DNA of 6,412 nt from Actinomycetospora sp. Lineage in GTDB: Bacteria > Actinomycetota > Actinomycetes > Mycobacteriales > Pseudonocardiaceae. The notes beneath the pieces are model-generated. The model had not been told where the DNA came from and did no database searches. It was given only the letters and a program-made list of their open reading frames with translations. Where the stretch lies: assembly GCA_025925615.1 (NCBI GenBank), contig JAICLN010000251.1, positions 1 through 6,412 of the forward strand, read 5' to 3'. Both the position numbers and the translations under genes were made by a program. This document shows, in pieces, positions 1 to 6,082 of this stretch (the stretch's first letter is position 1; the number at the start of each line of letters is the position of its first letter).

Positions 1-1
1 C

Positions 2-739
2 CTGACCGGCCTGACCGGCGGTGGAACGCCGTCCGCGCCGGCGCCCGTGGGCACCGCGAACCCGTTGCCGACCGCCACCGGCCCCGCGGTCGGCGCCGTC
101 ACCTCGACGGCCACGCCCCTGGCCGCCACGACCACCAGCACGGCCGCCGACTTCGCCGCCAAGACCTCGCAGGCGGCCACCGGGACCGTCGCCGGCCTGG
201 TGGACGGCCTCGGTGCTCCGACTCCCAGCGCACCGACGCCCACCGCATCGGCCCCCGCGGCGGCGTCCACCCCTAGCGCGACGTCCGACGAGTCCTCGTC
301 GTCGGGCTCGCCCGCGCCGAAGTTGGTCGACCTGACCGTGAAGAAGACGACGGGCACCGTCTCCGGCCTCGTCGGCGGCCTCACCGGGAGTTCCGGCTCC
401 ACGAGCTCTGCCTCCTCCTCCGACACGAAGGCGTCCGGCTCGTCGTCCGACGAGACGTCCTCCGACACGAAGGCGTCCGGCTCGTCGTCCGACGAGAGCT
501 CCTCCGACACGAAGGCGTCCAGCTCGTCGTCAGACGAGAGCTCCTCCGACGCGAAGAGCGCCGACTCCTCGAGCAGCGACTCCTCCGGCTCGTCGGACTC
601 GAAGGACTCCGGGTCGTCGGACTCGAAGGACTCCGGGACGTCCGACTCGAAGGGCTCGGGCTCGTCGGACGGCGGGTCGAAGGACCTCGTGAGCAGCGCG
701 ACCGGCGCCGTGTCCGGCCTGCTCGGTGGCGGCTCCTGA
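2..739 (+). CDS. 3' part of a low-complexity, probably exported Ser/Asp/Lys-repeat protein
   Basis: The frame is open from the window edge to TGA at 737-739, so 245 C-terminal residues are visible and the true start lies upstream. An internal GTG at 47 has no good ribosome binding site and is unlikely to be the start. The first residues (LTGLTGGG) look like the end of a motif that recurs three times: ATGTVAGLVDGL (residues about 59-70), TTGTVSGLVGGL (116-127) and SATGAVSGLLGGG at the very C-terminus. Between them lie Pro/Ala/Thr-rich linkers and, from residue 139 to 227, a Ser/Asp/Lys tract made of 14-residue and then 8-residue tandem repeats. No catalytic motif, transmembrane helix or LPXTG signal is visible, and any signal peptide would be off the window. 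Gly/Leu/Val motifs with Ser-rich linkers are common in exported actinobacterial surface proteins, so export is an inference. The function is not recognised. Confidence 0.8.
   Translation: MTGLTGGGTPSAPAPVGTANPLPTATGPAVGAVTSTATPLAATTTSTAADFAAKTSQAATGTVAGLVDGLGAPTPSAPTPTASAPAAASTPSATSDESSSSGSPAPKLVDLTVKKTTGTVSGLVGGLTGSSGSTSSASSSDTKASGSSSDETSSDTKASGSSSDESSSDTKASSSSSDESSSDAKSADSSSSDSSGSSDSKDSGSSDSKDSGTSDSKGSGSSDGGSKDLVSSATGAVSGLLGGGS
416..583 (+). repeat. 42-nt in-frame tandem repeat (3 close copies plus 1 degenerate)
   Basis: Units start at 416, 458, 500 and 542. The first three encode SSDTKASGSSSDET, SSDTKASGSSSDES and SSDTKASSSSSDES and differ at only a few bases. The fourth (SSDAKSADSSSSDS) has diverged. 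The unit length is a multiple of three, so gain or loss of copies would change tail length without shifting frame. The near-identity at DNA level points to recent duplication by slippage or recombination. Confidence 0.9.
587..682 (+). repeat. 24-nt in-frame tandem repeat (4 copies, last degenerate)
   Basis: Units start at 587, 611, 635 and 659 and encode GSSDSKDS, GSSDSKDS, GTSDSKGS and GSSDGGSK. This is a second, shorter period directly downstream of the 42-nt array in the same gene. The Ser-Asp dipeptides with interspersed Lys make a charged, probably unstructured stalk. They resemble the idea of SD-repeat stalks in surface proteins, but no homology is claimed. Confidence 0.85.
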
Positions 740-756
740 GACCCGCCGCCGCGCCC

Positions 757-791
757 GCCGGGTCACACGTCACCCGACCGTGGGACCCGGC
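757..791 (+). terminator. Hairpin between the repeat-protein gene and the kinase gene (probable terminator)
   Basis: GCCGGGTC at 757-764 pairs with GACCCGGC at 784-791. After one A/G mismatch (765/783), CACG at 766-769 pairs with CGTG at 779-782, leaving a 9-nt loop. That makes a 12-bp interrupted stem 18 nt after the upstream stop codon. No T-run follows, which is usual for actinomycete terminators. GACCCG at 740-745 can instead pair with CGGGTC at 759-764, giving a weaker competing hairpin. Termination is the simplest reading; a role in the leader of the kinase mRNA is possible. Confidence 0.5.
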
Positions 792-828
792 AGGCCGTGA
801 CCTCTACCCTGATGCCCCGAGGGGGGCC

Positions 829-2463
829 GTGGAGGCCGCAGGCTCGGGCGGAGGGAGGCCGGTGACACCTCGTCGTGTCGTGGCCGGGCGATATCGCCTC
901 GAGGAGCGGATCGGCTCGGGCGCGATGGGCGTCGTCTGGCGCGGGACCGACGAGCGACTCGGCCGCGTCGTCGCGGTCAAGCAGGTCTTCCTCAACCAGG
1001 GCCTGGACCAGAGCGAGGCCGACGAGGTCCGCCAGCGGACGCTGCGCGAGGGCCGGATCGCGGCACGCCTGCAGCACCCGCACGCGATCTCGGTGTTCGA
1101 CGCCTCGATCGAGGGCGATGAGCCGTGGCTCGTCATGGAGTACCTGCCCTCGCGCAGCCTGGCGGCGATGCTCGGCGAGCACGGCCCGCTGGAGCCGCGG
1201 CTCGTGGCCCGCATCGGACGGCAGGTGGCCGACGCCCTCGACGCCGCGCAGGAAGCCGGCATCGTGCACCGCGACGTGAAGCCCGGGAACGTCCTCATCG
1301 GCGCGGACGGCACCGTCAAGATCACCGACTTCGGCATCTCCCGCGCCACCGGGGACCTCACGCTGACCCGTACGGGCATGCTCGCCGGTACCCCGGCCTA
1401 CCTGGCCCCCGAGGTCGCGCGCGGCGAGGACTCCACGTTCGCCTCCGACGTCTTCTCGCTCGGCGCGACGCTCTACGCGGCCGTCGAGGGCATGCCGCCC
1501 TTCGGCTCCGACGACAACGCGCTCGCGCTGCTGCACGCAGTGGCAGCCGGGGCCGTGCACCCGCCGGTCCAGGCGGGCCCGCTGACGGCGCTGCTCATGC
1601 GGCTGCTGCGCGACGACCCCCGCCAGCGCCCGACGGCCGCCGAGGCCCGCCGCGAGCTCGGCCGCATCGCACACTCCGCGGGGGCGACCTCGACGTCGGG
1701 CTGGTCCCAGGCCGAGCTCGACGCGGCCGACGCGCACATCCCCGACTCGCGGCGCCCGGCCGAGTCCGACCCCGTCACCCCGGGCGGGCGCAGCCGCCCC
1801 GCTCCGCCGGCCACCTGGCGCGGCAGCCCGTTCGACCTCGAGCCCTCACCGGACCCCGGGTCGACGCCCCGGCACCCGTCGCTTCGCGGATCAATACAGC
1901 ACGCCGATGGGGGCGACGGGCCCCGGTCCGAGCCCCGGCCCGCGGGGATCGCGGCGGCACCGGTCGCCGCGCCACCGAGCCGGCGCCGGGGTCGGCCGAC
2001 CACCCTCGTCGTCGTCGTGGTCCTCGCCGTGGCCCTCGCCGCCGGGATCCTCGCCGCCGTACTCTTCGCGCGCCCGACGTCGTCGAACGAGTCCACCGGC
2101 GCGTCCGTCGGGCCCGCCCCCACCAGCGTCGCCCCGATCGACGGGCACGCCGCGATGGTGGCGGCGGTGCGCGACTACTACGGCATCGTCCCCGGCAACC
2201 CGGCGGCCGGCTGGGCGCGGCTGGGCCCGGAACAACAACGCTCCTCGGGCGGGTACACGGCCTACCAGGGGTTCTGGTCGACGATCTCGGCCGTGCAGGT
2301 CACCGGCGCGACCGCCGTGGACGACGACACCGTGCGGGCGACGCTGGTGTTCTTCCCGCAGGGCCGCGCCCCGGTGCGCGAGACGCACGACCTCGGGATG
2401 GTCCAGGGATCGGGCGGCGCGTGGCTGATCAACTCGGACAAGCCGGTCCCCTCCGGGTCATAG
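829..2463 (+). CDS. Membrane-anchored Hanks-type serine/threonine protein kinase
   Basis: This 544-aa protein (numbered from GTG 829; GTG 862 is an equally good or better start) transfers phosphate from ATP to Ser/Thr of cytoplasmic targets. The kinase domain spans about residues 22-281. It has the glycine loop GSGAMG (29-34), VAVK lysine K51, helix-C Glu E74, HRDVKPGN with catalytic D149, DFG with D167, an activation loop with T178, T180 and T182, GTPAYLAPE (187-195), SDVFSLG and the late DPRQRP arginine, so it looks fully active. A Pro/Arg/Ser-rich linker (about 287-384) leads to RRRGR and one transmembrane helix (393-414). Residues about 441-538, starting AVRDYYGIVPGNPAAGW, resemble a small NTF2-like domain found on the outer side of some actinobacterial kinases; that assignment is from memory. 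It has no PASTA repeats, so it is not a PknB orthologue. It ends 13 bp from the convergent response-regulator gene. Confidence 0.95.
   Translation: MEAAGSGGGRPVTPRRVVAGRYRLEERIGSGAMGVVWRGTDERLGRVVAVKQVFLNQGLDQSEADEVRQRTLREGRIAARLQHPHAISVFDASIEGDEPWLVMEYLPSRSLAAMLGEHGPLEPRLVARIGRQVADALDAAQEAGIVHRDVKPGNVLIGADGTVKITDFGISRATGDLTLTRTGMLAGTPAYLAPEVARGEDSTFASDVFSLGATLYAAVEGMPPFGSDDNALALLHAVAAGAVHPPVQAGPLTALLMRLLRDDPRQRPTAAEARRELGRIAHSAGATSTSGWSQAELDAADAHIPDSRRPAESDPVTPGGRSRPAPPATWRGSPFDLEPSPDPGSTPRHPSLRGSIQHADGGDGPRSEPRPAGIAAAPVAAPPSRRRGRPTTLVVVVVLAVALAAGILAAVLFARPTSSNESTGASVGPAPTSVAPIDGHAAMVAAVRDYYGIVPGNPAAGWARLGPEQQRSSGGYTAYQGFWSTISAVQVTGATAVDDDTVRATLVFFPQGRAPVRETHDLGMVQGSGGAWLINSDKPVPSGS
850..854 (+). 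promoter_or_regulatory. Ribosome binding site supporting the alternative kinase start at 862
   Basis: GGAGG at 850-854 lies 7 nt before an in-frame GTG at 862, which is canonical spacing. The upstream GTG at 829 has a shorter GAGG at 819-822 with a 6-nt gap. Both starts leave the kinase domain whole. The site at 862 matches the Shine-Dalgarno consensus better and would remove the 11 residues MEAAGSGGGRP. Confidence 0.5.
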
Positions 2464-2476
2464 GCGCTTCGCGCAC

Positions 2477-3148
2477 CTACACCAGCCGCCGGTCCGATGC
2501 CCAGCGCGAGAGCTCGTGGCGGTTCGAGGACTGCGTCTTGCGCAGCACGCTCGACACGTGCGTCTCGACGGTCTTGACGGAGATGACGAGCTCGGCGGCG
2601 ATCTCCTTGTACGCGTAGCCGCGCGCGAGCAGGCGCAGCACGTCGCGCTCGCGGCGGGTGAGCTGGTCGACCTCGGGGTCCACCGGCGGCGCGGCGCCGG
2701 GCCGGTCGGCGAACGCGTCGAGGACGAACCCGGCGAGCCGCGGGCTGAACACCGGGTCGCCGGCCCGCACCCGGCGGACCGCGTCCGCGAGCTCCCGCCC
2801 GGAGATCGTCTTGGTGACGTAGCCGCGCGCGCCGGCCCGGATGACCGAGATGACGTCCTCGGCCGCGTCGGACACCGAGAGCGCGAGGAAGACGACGTCG
2901 GGGTACTCGACGCGGGTCCGGGCGAGCACCGCGGCCCCGCCGCCCTCGGGCATGTGGACGTCGAGCAGCACGACGTCGGGGCGGTAGTGCCCGATCCCCG
3001 CGACGGCCTCCCCCACGGAGCCCGCCTCGCCGACCACGGTGACCCCGGCCGCGGCCGGGCCCTCCAGCTCGGCGCGGACGCCGCGGCGGAACAGCGCGTG
3101 GTCGTCGACGACGAAGACGCGGACGGGGTCACCGGTCGGCGTGCTCAT
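2477..3148 (-). CDS. NarL/FixJ-family response regulator (partner of the PspC histidine kinase)
   Basis: A complete 223-aa response regulator: phosphorylation of the receiver domain should switch on DNA binding. The receiver (about 9-125) has the acidic pair D15/D16, phosphoacceptor D63 in LLDVHMPEGGG, the switch residue S91 and conserved K113. A linker of about 30 residues leads to a LuxR-type helix-turn-helix (about 163-218) with LTRRERDVLRLLARG, KEIAAELVISVKTVETHV and the C-terminal SNRHELSRWASDRRLV, an ending I associate with regulators that pair with PspC-headed kinases. The ATG at 3148 overlaps the kinase stop codon (ATGA), and GAGG at 3156-3153 (minus strand) precedes it by 4 nt, so the two are probably translationally coupled. 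Targets cannot be read from the window. The divergent PspC gene and its own operon are the first candidates. Confidence 0.95.
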   Translation of the reverse strand: MSTPTGDPVRVFVVDDHALFRRGVRAELEGPAAAGVTVVGEAGSVGEAVAGIGHYRPDVVLLDVHMPEGGGAAVLARTRVEYPDVVFLALSVSDAAEDVISVIRAGARGYVTKTISGRELADAVRRVRAGDPVFSPRLAGFVLDAFADRPGAAPPVDPEVDQLTRRERDVLRLLARGYAYKEIAAELVISVKTVETHVSSVLRKTQSSNRHELSRWASDRRLV

Positions 3149-4560
3149 GCCACCTCACTCGTGCGGTCGGGGGTCTCGGGGACGGCCGCAGCCCGCGGCA
3201 GGGTGAGCCCCACCTCGGTGCCCTCGCCGGGCGCGGTGCGCACCCGGACGGTGCCGCCCTGGCGCTCGACGCGGGCGCGGATCGAGTCGGCGAGGCCGTG
3301 GCGGTCGGTGGGGACGGCGTCCGGGTCGAACCCGCAGCCGCGGTCACGGACGAAGACGGCGAGCGTGCCGGCCGCGCCGTCCCCGTCCGCGGTACCGGTG
3401 GTCGAGCTCCGCTCCGTTGCGTCTCCGGTGCCCGGTCCCTCGACCTCGGCGTAGACACTGATCTCGTCGACCCCGGCGTGCTTGGCGGCGTTGACCATCG
3501 CCTCGCGGGCGGCGGCGACGAGCGCGGCGGTCCGGGCGTCGTGGGCGGCGTCCCCGACGACGACGGGGGCGACGGTCACCGCGAACGCGTCCTCGACCTC
3601 ACCGGCGGCGGCCCGCAGCGCCGCGCCGAAGCACCGGGTCGTCGCGGGGTCCTCCACGGCCTCATCCGGCCCGGCGGGGTGCTCCCGCTCGCCGTAGAGC
3701 CACTCCCGCAGCTCGCGCTCCTGGCGGCGGGCCAGGCGACGGACCTCGCGCACGGCCGGCGACCCGTCGTCACCGCTCTCGGTGTGGCGCTGGATGAGGG
3801 CGAGGGTCTGGAGCACCGAGTCGTGCAGGTGGGCGGCGATCTCGGCGCGCTCCTCGGAGCGGATGCGCTCGCGGCGCTCGGCGGTGAGCTCGCGGGCGAG
3901 GCGCATCCACCACGGGACGGTGAGCACGACGACGCCGACGAGGGTGGCCGTGGCGGCGAGCAGCCCGAACTGCACCGCCCCGACGTCCAGGCTCCCGAGC
4001 AGGAACGCCGCGATGCCGCCGGCCACCAGCACGGCGCCGAGCACGGCCCGGAACACCCCGCCGCGCCCGGAGAGGATGCGGGGCCGCCCGCGTCGGCCGG
4101 TCCGCGTCCCGGTGGCGTCCCCGTCGGCCTCGCGCCACACCACTGCGGCCCCGACCAGGGCGATGCCGAGCGGGCCGATCACCCACCCGGAGACCTGCTC
4201 GCCGAACGCCGAGAGCACCCGGGCGAGCGCGAGCCCGATCGCGACGAGGCCGTAGCCCCGCAACCGGTCACGGTCGTCGATCTCACGCTCGGTGCCCGCC
4301 GGCTCGAGCGGGCAGAAGATCCAGAGCCCGCCGTAGGCGAGCACCCCGGCCCCGCCCAGCGCGCACAGCACGGTGAGCACGACGCGCACGCGCAGGACCG
4401 GCACCCCGAGGTGGTCGGCCAGCCCGCCCGCGACGCCCGCGACCACCGCGCCGCGGCGGTGGCGCAGCACCCGGTGCGCGGGATCCGGAGCCTCCGCGGG
4501 GTCGGCGGGCTCGAGCGGCACTGCGTCGCGCAGCGGCTCCTGGACGGTCACGGCACTCAT
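3145..4560 (-). CDS. PspC-domain intramembrane-sensing histidine kinase (HisKA_3 type)
   Basis: A 471-aa sensor kinase that should phosphorylate the response regulator encoded immediately downstream. The PspC domain is at about 29-87 (VAGVAGGLADHLGVP, then a long hydrophobic stretch). Further hydrophobic segments lie at about 102-119, 124-142, 171-191 and 195-216. The positively charged loops fit four spanning helices plus a re-entrant PspC segment, leaving only about 4-7 residues outside the cell. The dimerisation/phosphoacceptor region has IAAHLHDSVLQTL with H246. The ATPase domain has the N-box EAMVNAAKHA (N357), G1 box VRDRGCGFDP (D406) and the glycine-rich GEGTEVGLTLP. A Gly/Thr/Ser/Asp insert at about 375-398 interrupts the ATPase domain. 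The frame stays open another 100 codons upstream to 4860, but that part is intergenic-like and overlaps the divergent gene. ATG 4560 gives the usual short tail before PspC, although its ribosome binding site is poor. Confidence 0.92.
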   Translation of the reverse strand: MSAVTVQEPLRDAVPLEPADPAEAPDPAHRVLRHRRGAVVAGVAGGLADHLGVPVLRVRVVLTVLCALGGAGVLAYGGLWIFCPLEPAGTEREIDDRDRLRGYGLVAIGLALARVLSAFGEQVSGWVIGPLGIALVGAAVVWREADGDATGTRTGRRGRPRILSGRGGVFRAVLGAVLVAGGIAAFLLGSLDVGAVQFGLLAATATLVGVVVLTVPWWMRLARELTAERRERIRSEERAEIAAHLHDSVLQTLALIQRHTESGDDGSPAVREVRRLARRQERELREWLYGEREHPAGPDEAVEDPATTRCFGAALRAAAGEVEDAFAVTVAPVVVGDAAHDARTAALVAAAREAMVNAAKHAGVDEISVYAEVEGPGTGDATERSSTTGTADGDGAAGTLAVFVRDRGCGFDPDAVPTDRHGLADSIRARVERQGGTVRVRTAPGEGTEVGLTLPRAAAVPETPDRTSEVA

Positions 4561-4601
4561 CGTCACACGTCGCACCGACGACGACCTCGGGATCCGCCCG
4601 T

Positions 4602-4632
4602 CGGGGACCCCGGGAAAACCGGGGGTCCCCCG
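4602..4632. promoter_or_regulatory. GC-rich inverted repeat in the divergent intergenic region (candidate operator)
   Basis: CGGGGACCCCGGG at 4602-4614 faces CCGGGGGTCCCCCG at 4619-4632 across a central AAAA (4615-4618). The arms match over almost their whole length with single-base offsets. The site is about 42 bp upstream of the histidine kinase start and about 142 bp upstream of the divergent PspC start. NarL-family dimers bind inverted repeats, so an operator for the linked regulator is plausible. A hairpin in the kinase leader RNA is the alternative. No confident -10/-35 pair was found nearby. Confidence 0.4.
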
Positions 4633-4726
4633 AGCCGGAGACCGGGGGAGCACCCGGACGACGGGAGGTCCGTGGTCCACGACGCTCGTCCCCATCGGCT
4701 CGACTTCGTGCCGAGAGCGGGGAGAA

Positions 4727-4751
4727 CGGCGCCGGGCACACCCCGGCGCTG
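4727..4751 (+). promoter_or_regulatory. Hairpin just upstream of the PspC-gene ribosome binding site
   Basis: GCGCCGGG at 4729-4736 pairs perfectly with CCCGGCGC at 4742-4749 around a 5-nt CACAC loop. A G/T wobble (4728/4750) and a C/G pair (4727/4751) lengthen it to 10 bp. It ends 7 nt before the Shine-Dalgarno sequence, so in the mRNA it would stand right next to the ribosome docking site. It may protect the 5' end or tune translation. Chance is possible in GC-rich DNA, but the stem is perfect over 8 bp. Confidence 0.4.
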
Positions 4752-4758
4752 CTCGAAC

Positions 4759-4766
4759 GGAGAGGA
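4759..4766 (+). promoter_or_regulatory. Ribosome binding site of the PspC/LiaF-like gene
   Basis: GGAGAGGA lies 8 nt before ATG 4775 and fixes that start. An ATG directly followed by TAG (4766-4771) sits within and after the site but is too close to the Shine-Dalgarno to be used. Confidence 0.75.
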
Positions 4767-4774
4767 TGTAGCCC

Positions 4775-6082
4775 ATGAGCGGGCCGGCCGGAACACAGCG
4801 CGGGGGCCGCGCACGGACGGGGACCGACGTCGCGGGGGTGGCGCGGTCGGCGTGGGACACCCGTCCGGCCCGCCGCGGGGACGAGAGCAGGGTCGCGGGG
4901 GTCGCCGGGGCGATCGCCCGCCGCTACGACCTGGACCCGACGCTCGTGCGGGTCGCCTTCGTCGTCTGGACGATCGTCGGGGGCGGGCTGCTGCTGTACC
5001 TGCTCGGCTGGCTGGTGCTCCCGCCGGACCCGGCCGATCCGCCCCGGCGCGACCGCGCGGCCGGCGGGCGGGCCCACCGTCAGGGGCGCCGGCCGGGGCC
5101 GCCCACCCTCGTCGTGATCCTCACCGTGATCGTCGCCGCCGCGACGCTCGCCCCGGCCTTCTCGGGGCGGGTCGTCACGCTCGTCGCGCTCGCCCTCGCC
5201 GCGGTCACCCTGTACCTCCTGCACACGGCGCGGGCCGACCTCGGGGTGCCGGGCACGCCGTCGGCCGCCGGATGGCCCGCGTGGCCGGCGGACGCCGCGT
5301 GGGCAGGCGCGGACGAGCGGGGCGGGACGTGGGCCGACGAGCCCCCGGTCGCCTGGGACGCACTCGGCGCCGCACCCCGTGGGTGGAGCCTGCCGGCCGA
5401 GCCCTCGCCGCACGCAGTCGACGGGACCCCGGTGCGCCGCCCGCGCTCGGTGCTCACCCCGGTGACCCTGGCGCTGGCGCTCGTGGCCGCCGGGCTCACG
5501 GGTGCCGCGGTGATCGTCGGGCTGCCCGGGGTGACGCCGCTCTGGATCCCGGCCGCCGCGCTCGCCGTCGTCGGGCTGGGGCTCGTCGTCTCCTCGATCG
5601 CGCCGCGCCGGCCCCGCCGCGGGCTGGTGATCGCGGCGGTCCCGCTGCTCATCCTCACGGTGCTCGGGTCGGTCGCGGCCGCCCAGCCCGGCTTCCGACC
5701 GCCGTGGGTCGGTCCGACCGACGGCGTGTCCCGGGGGGCGGGCGACGTCACCGCGGCCCCGACGCTGGCCTCCGCCGTCGTGCCGGAGTACCGCACGGGG
5801 CTGGGCGACGTCGACCTCGACCTGACCCGGCTCGCCGTCGCCCCCGGGACGCCACCGATCCGCACCTCCGTCTCCAGCGGCGCCGGCAACGTGACGGTGC
5901 GGGTCCCCGCGACCGCCGACGTCACCCTGACCTGCGGGAACGGCGTCGGGGACGTCAACTGCCTCGGGATCACCTCGGCCGTCACGAACCGCGTCGACCT
6001 CGGGCCCGACGGTCCCGGTGGCCCGGTCATCGACCTGACCGCGCGCACCGGCGCGGGGGACGTGGTGGTGCAGCGTGGGTGA
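4775..6082 (+). CDS. Polytopic PspC-domain membrane protein with LiaF-like G-x-G-D-V repeat domain
   Basis: A 435-aa membrane protein without catalytic motifs. The PspC domain (about 36-87) has SRVAGVAGAIARRYDLDPTLVRV followed by a hydrophobic stretch (58-83). Other hydrophobic segments are at about 110-128, 133-150, 227-250, 255-275 and 283-302. Arg-rich loops at 91-106 and 277-282 should be cytoplasmic, which places the C-terminal domain (about 304-435) outside if the PspC segment is re-entrant. That domain repeats a glycine-aspartate turn five times: GAGDV (321-325), GLGDV (342-346), GAGNV (369-373), GVGDV (390-394) and GAGDV (426-430). This is the pattern of the beta-rich C-terminal domains of LiaF-like proteins. 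Its only two cysteines, C387 and C396, lie in this domain. Divergent from the PspC kinase/regulator operon, it is probably the partner or inhibitor of that kinase (inference). It overlaps the next gene by 8 nt. Confidence 0.88.
   Translation: MSGPAGTQRGGRARTGTDVAGVARSAWDTRPARRGDESRVAGVAGAIARRYDLDPTLVRVAFVVWTIVGGGLLLYLLGWLVLPPDPADPPRRDRAAGGRAHRQGRRPGPPTLVVILTVIVAAATLAPAFSGRVVTLVALALAAVTLYLLHTARADLGVPGTPSAAGWPAWPADAAWAGADERGGTWADEPPVAWDALGAAPRGWSLPAEPSPHAVDGTPVRRPRSVLTPVTLALALVAAGLTGAAVIVGLPGVTPLWIPAAALAVVGLGLVVSSIAPRRPRRGLVIAAVPLLILTVLGSVAAAQPGFRPPWVGPTDGVSRGAGDVTAAPTLASAVVPEYRTGLGDVDLDLTRLAVAPGTPPIRTSVSSGAGNVTVRVPATADVTLTCGNGVGDVNCLGITSAVTNRVDLGPDGPGGPVIDLTARTGAGDVVVQRG

Noticed and set aside
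416..682. CRISPR-like regular repeats
   Set aside because: The repeats are directly adjacent, in frame and without unique spacers; they are coding tandem repeats.
381..773. Minus-strand Arg/Ser-rich open frame opposite the tandem repeats
   Set aside because: It is the antisense reading of the repeat arrays, with extreme low complexity and no start context.
805..810. TACCCT as a possible -10 box for the kinase gene
   Set aside because: It fits TANNNT, but no convincing -35 lies at proper spacing (GGGACC at 783-788 is a poor match), so it is too weak to annotate.
763..1737. Long minus-strand open frame across the kinase gene
   Set aside because: It lies opposite conserved kinase motifs; it is long only because stop codons are rare in GC-rich antisense frames.
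1125..2618. Long plus-strand frame overlapping the kinase in another phase
   Set aside because: Arg/Ala/Pro/Gly-rich translation without domains; the kinase frame explains the sequence.
2516..3454. Plus-strand frame opposite the response regulator and kinase
   Set aside because: Shadow of two well-supported genes; no recognisable domain or ribosome binding site.
4766..4771. ATG-TAG minimal start-stop before the PspC gene
   Set aside because: It overlaps the Shine-Dalgarno sequence and so has no usable spacing; probably chance.
4561..4860. 100-codon upstream extension of the histidine kinase
   Set aside because: It would cover the divergent intergenic region and overlap the start of the PspC gene; its residues look non-coding and the PspC domain follows ATG 4560 at the usual distance.
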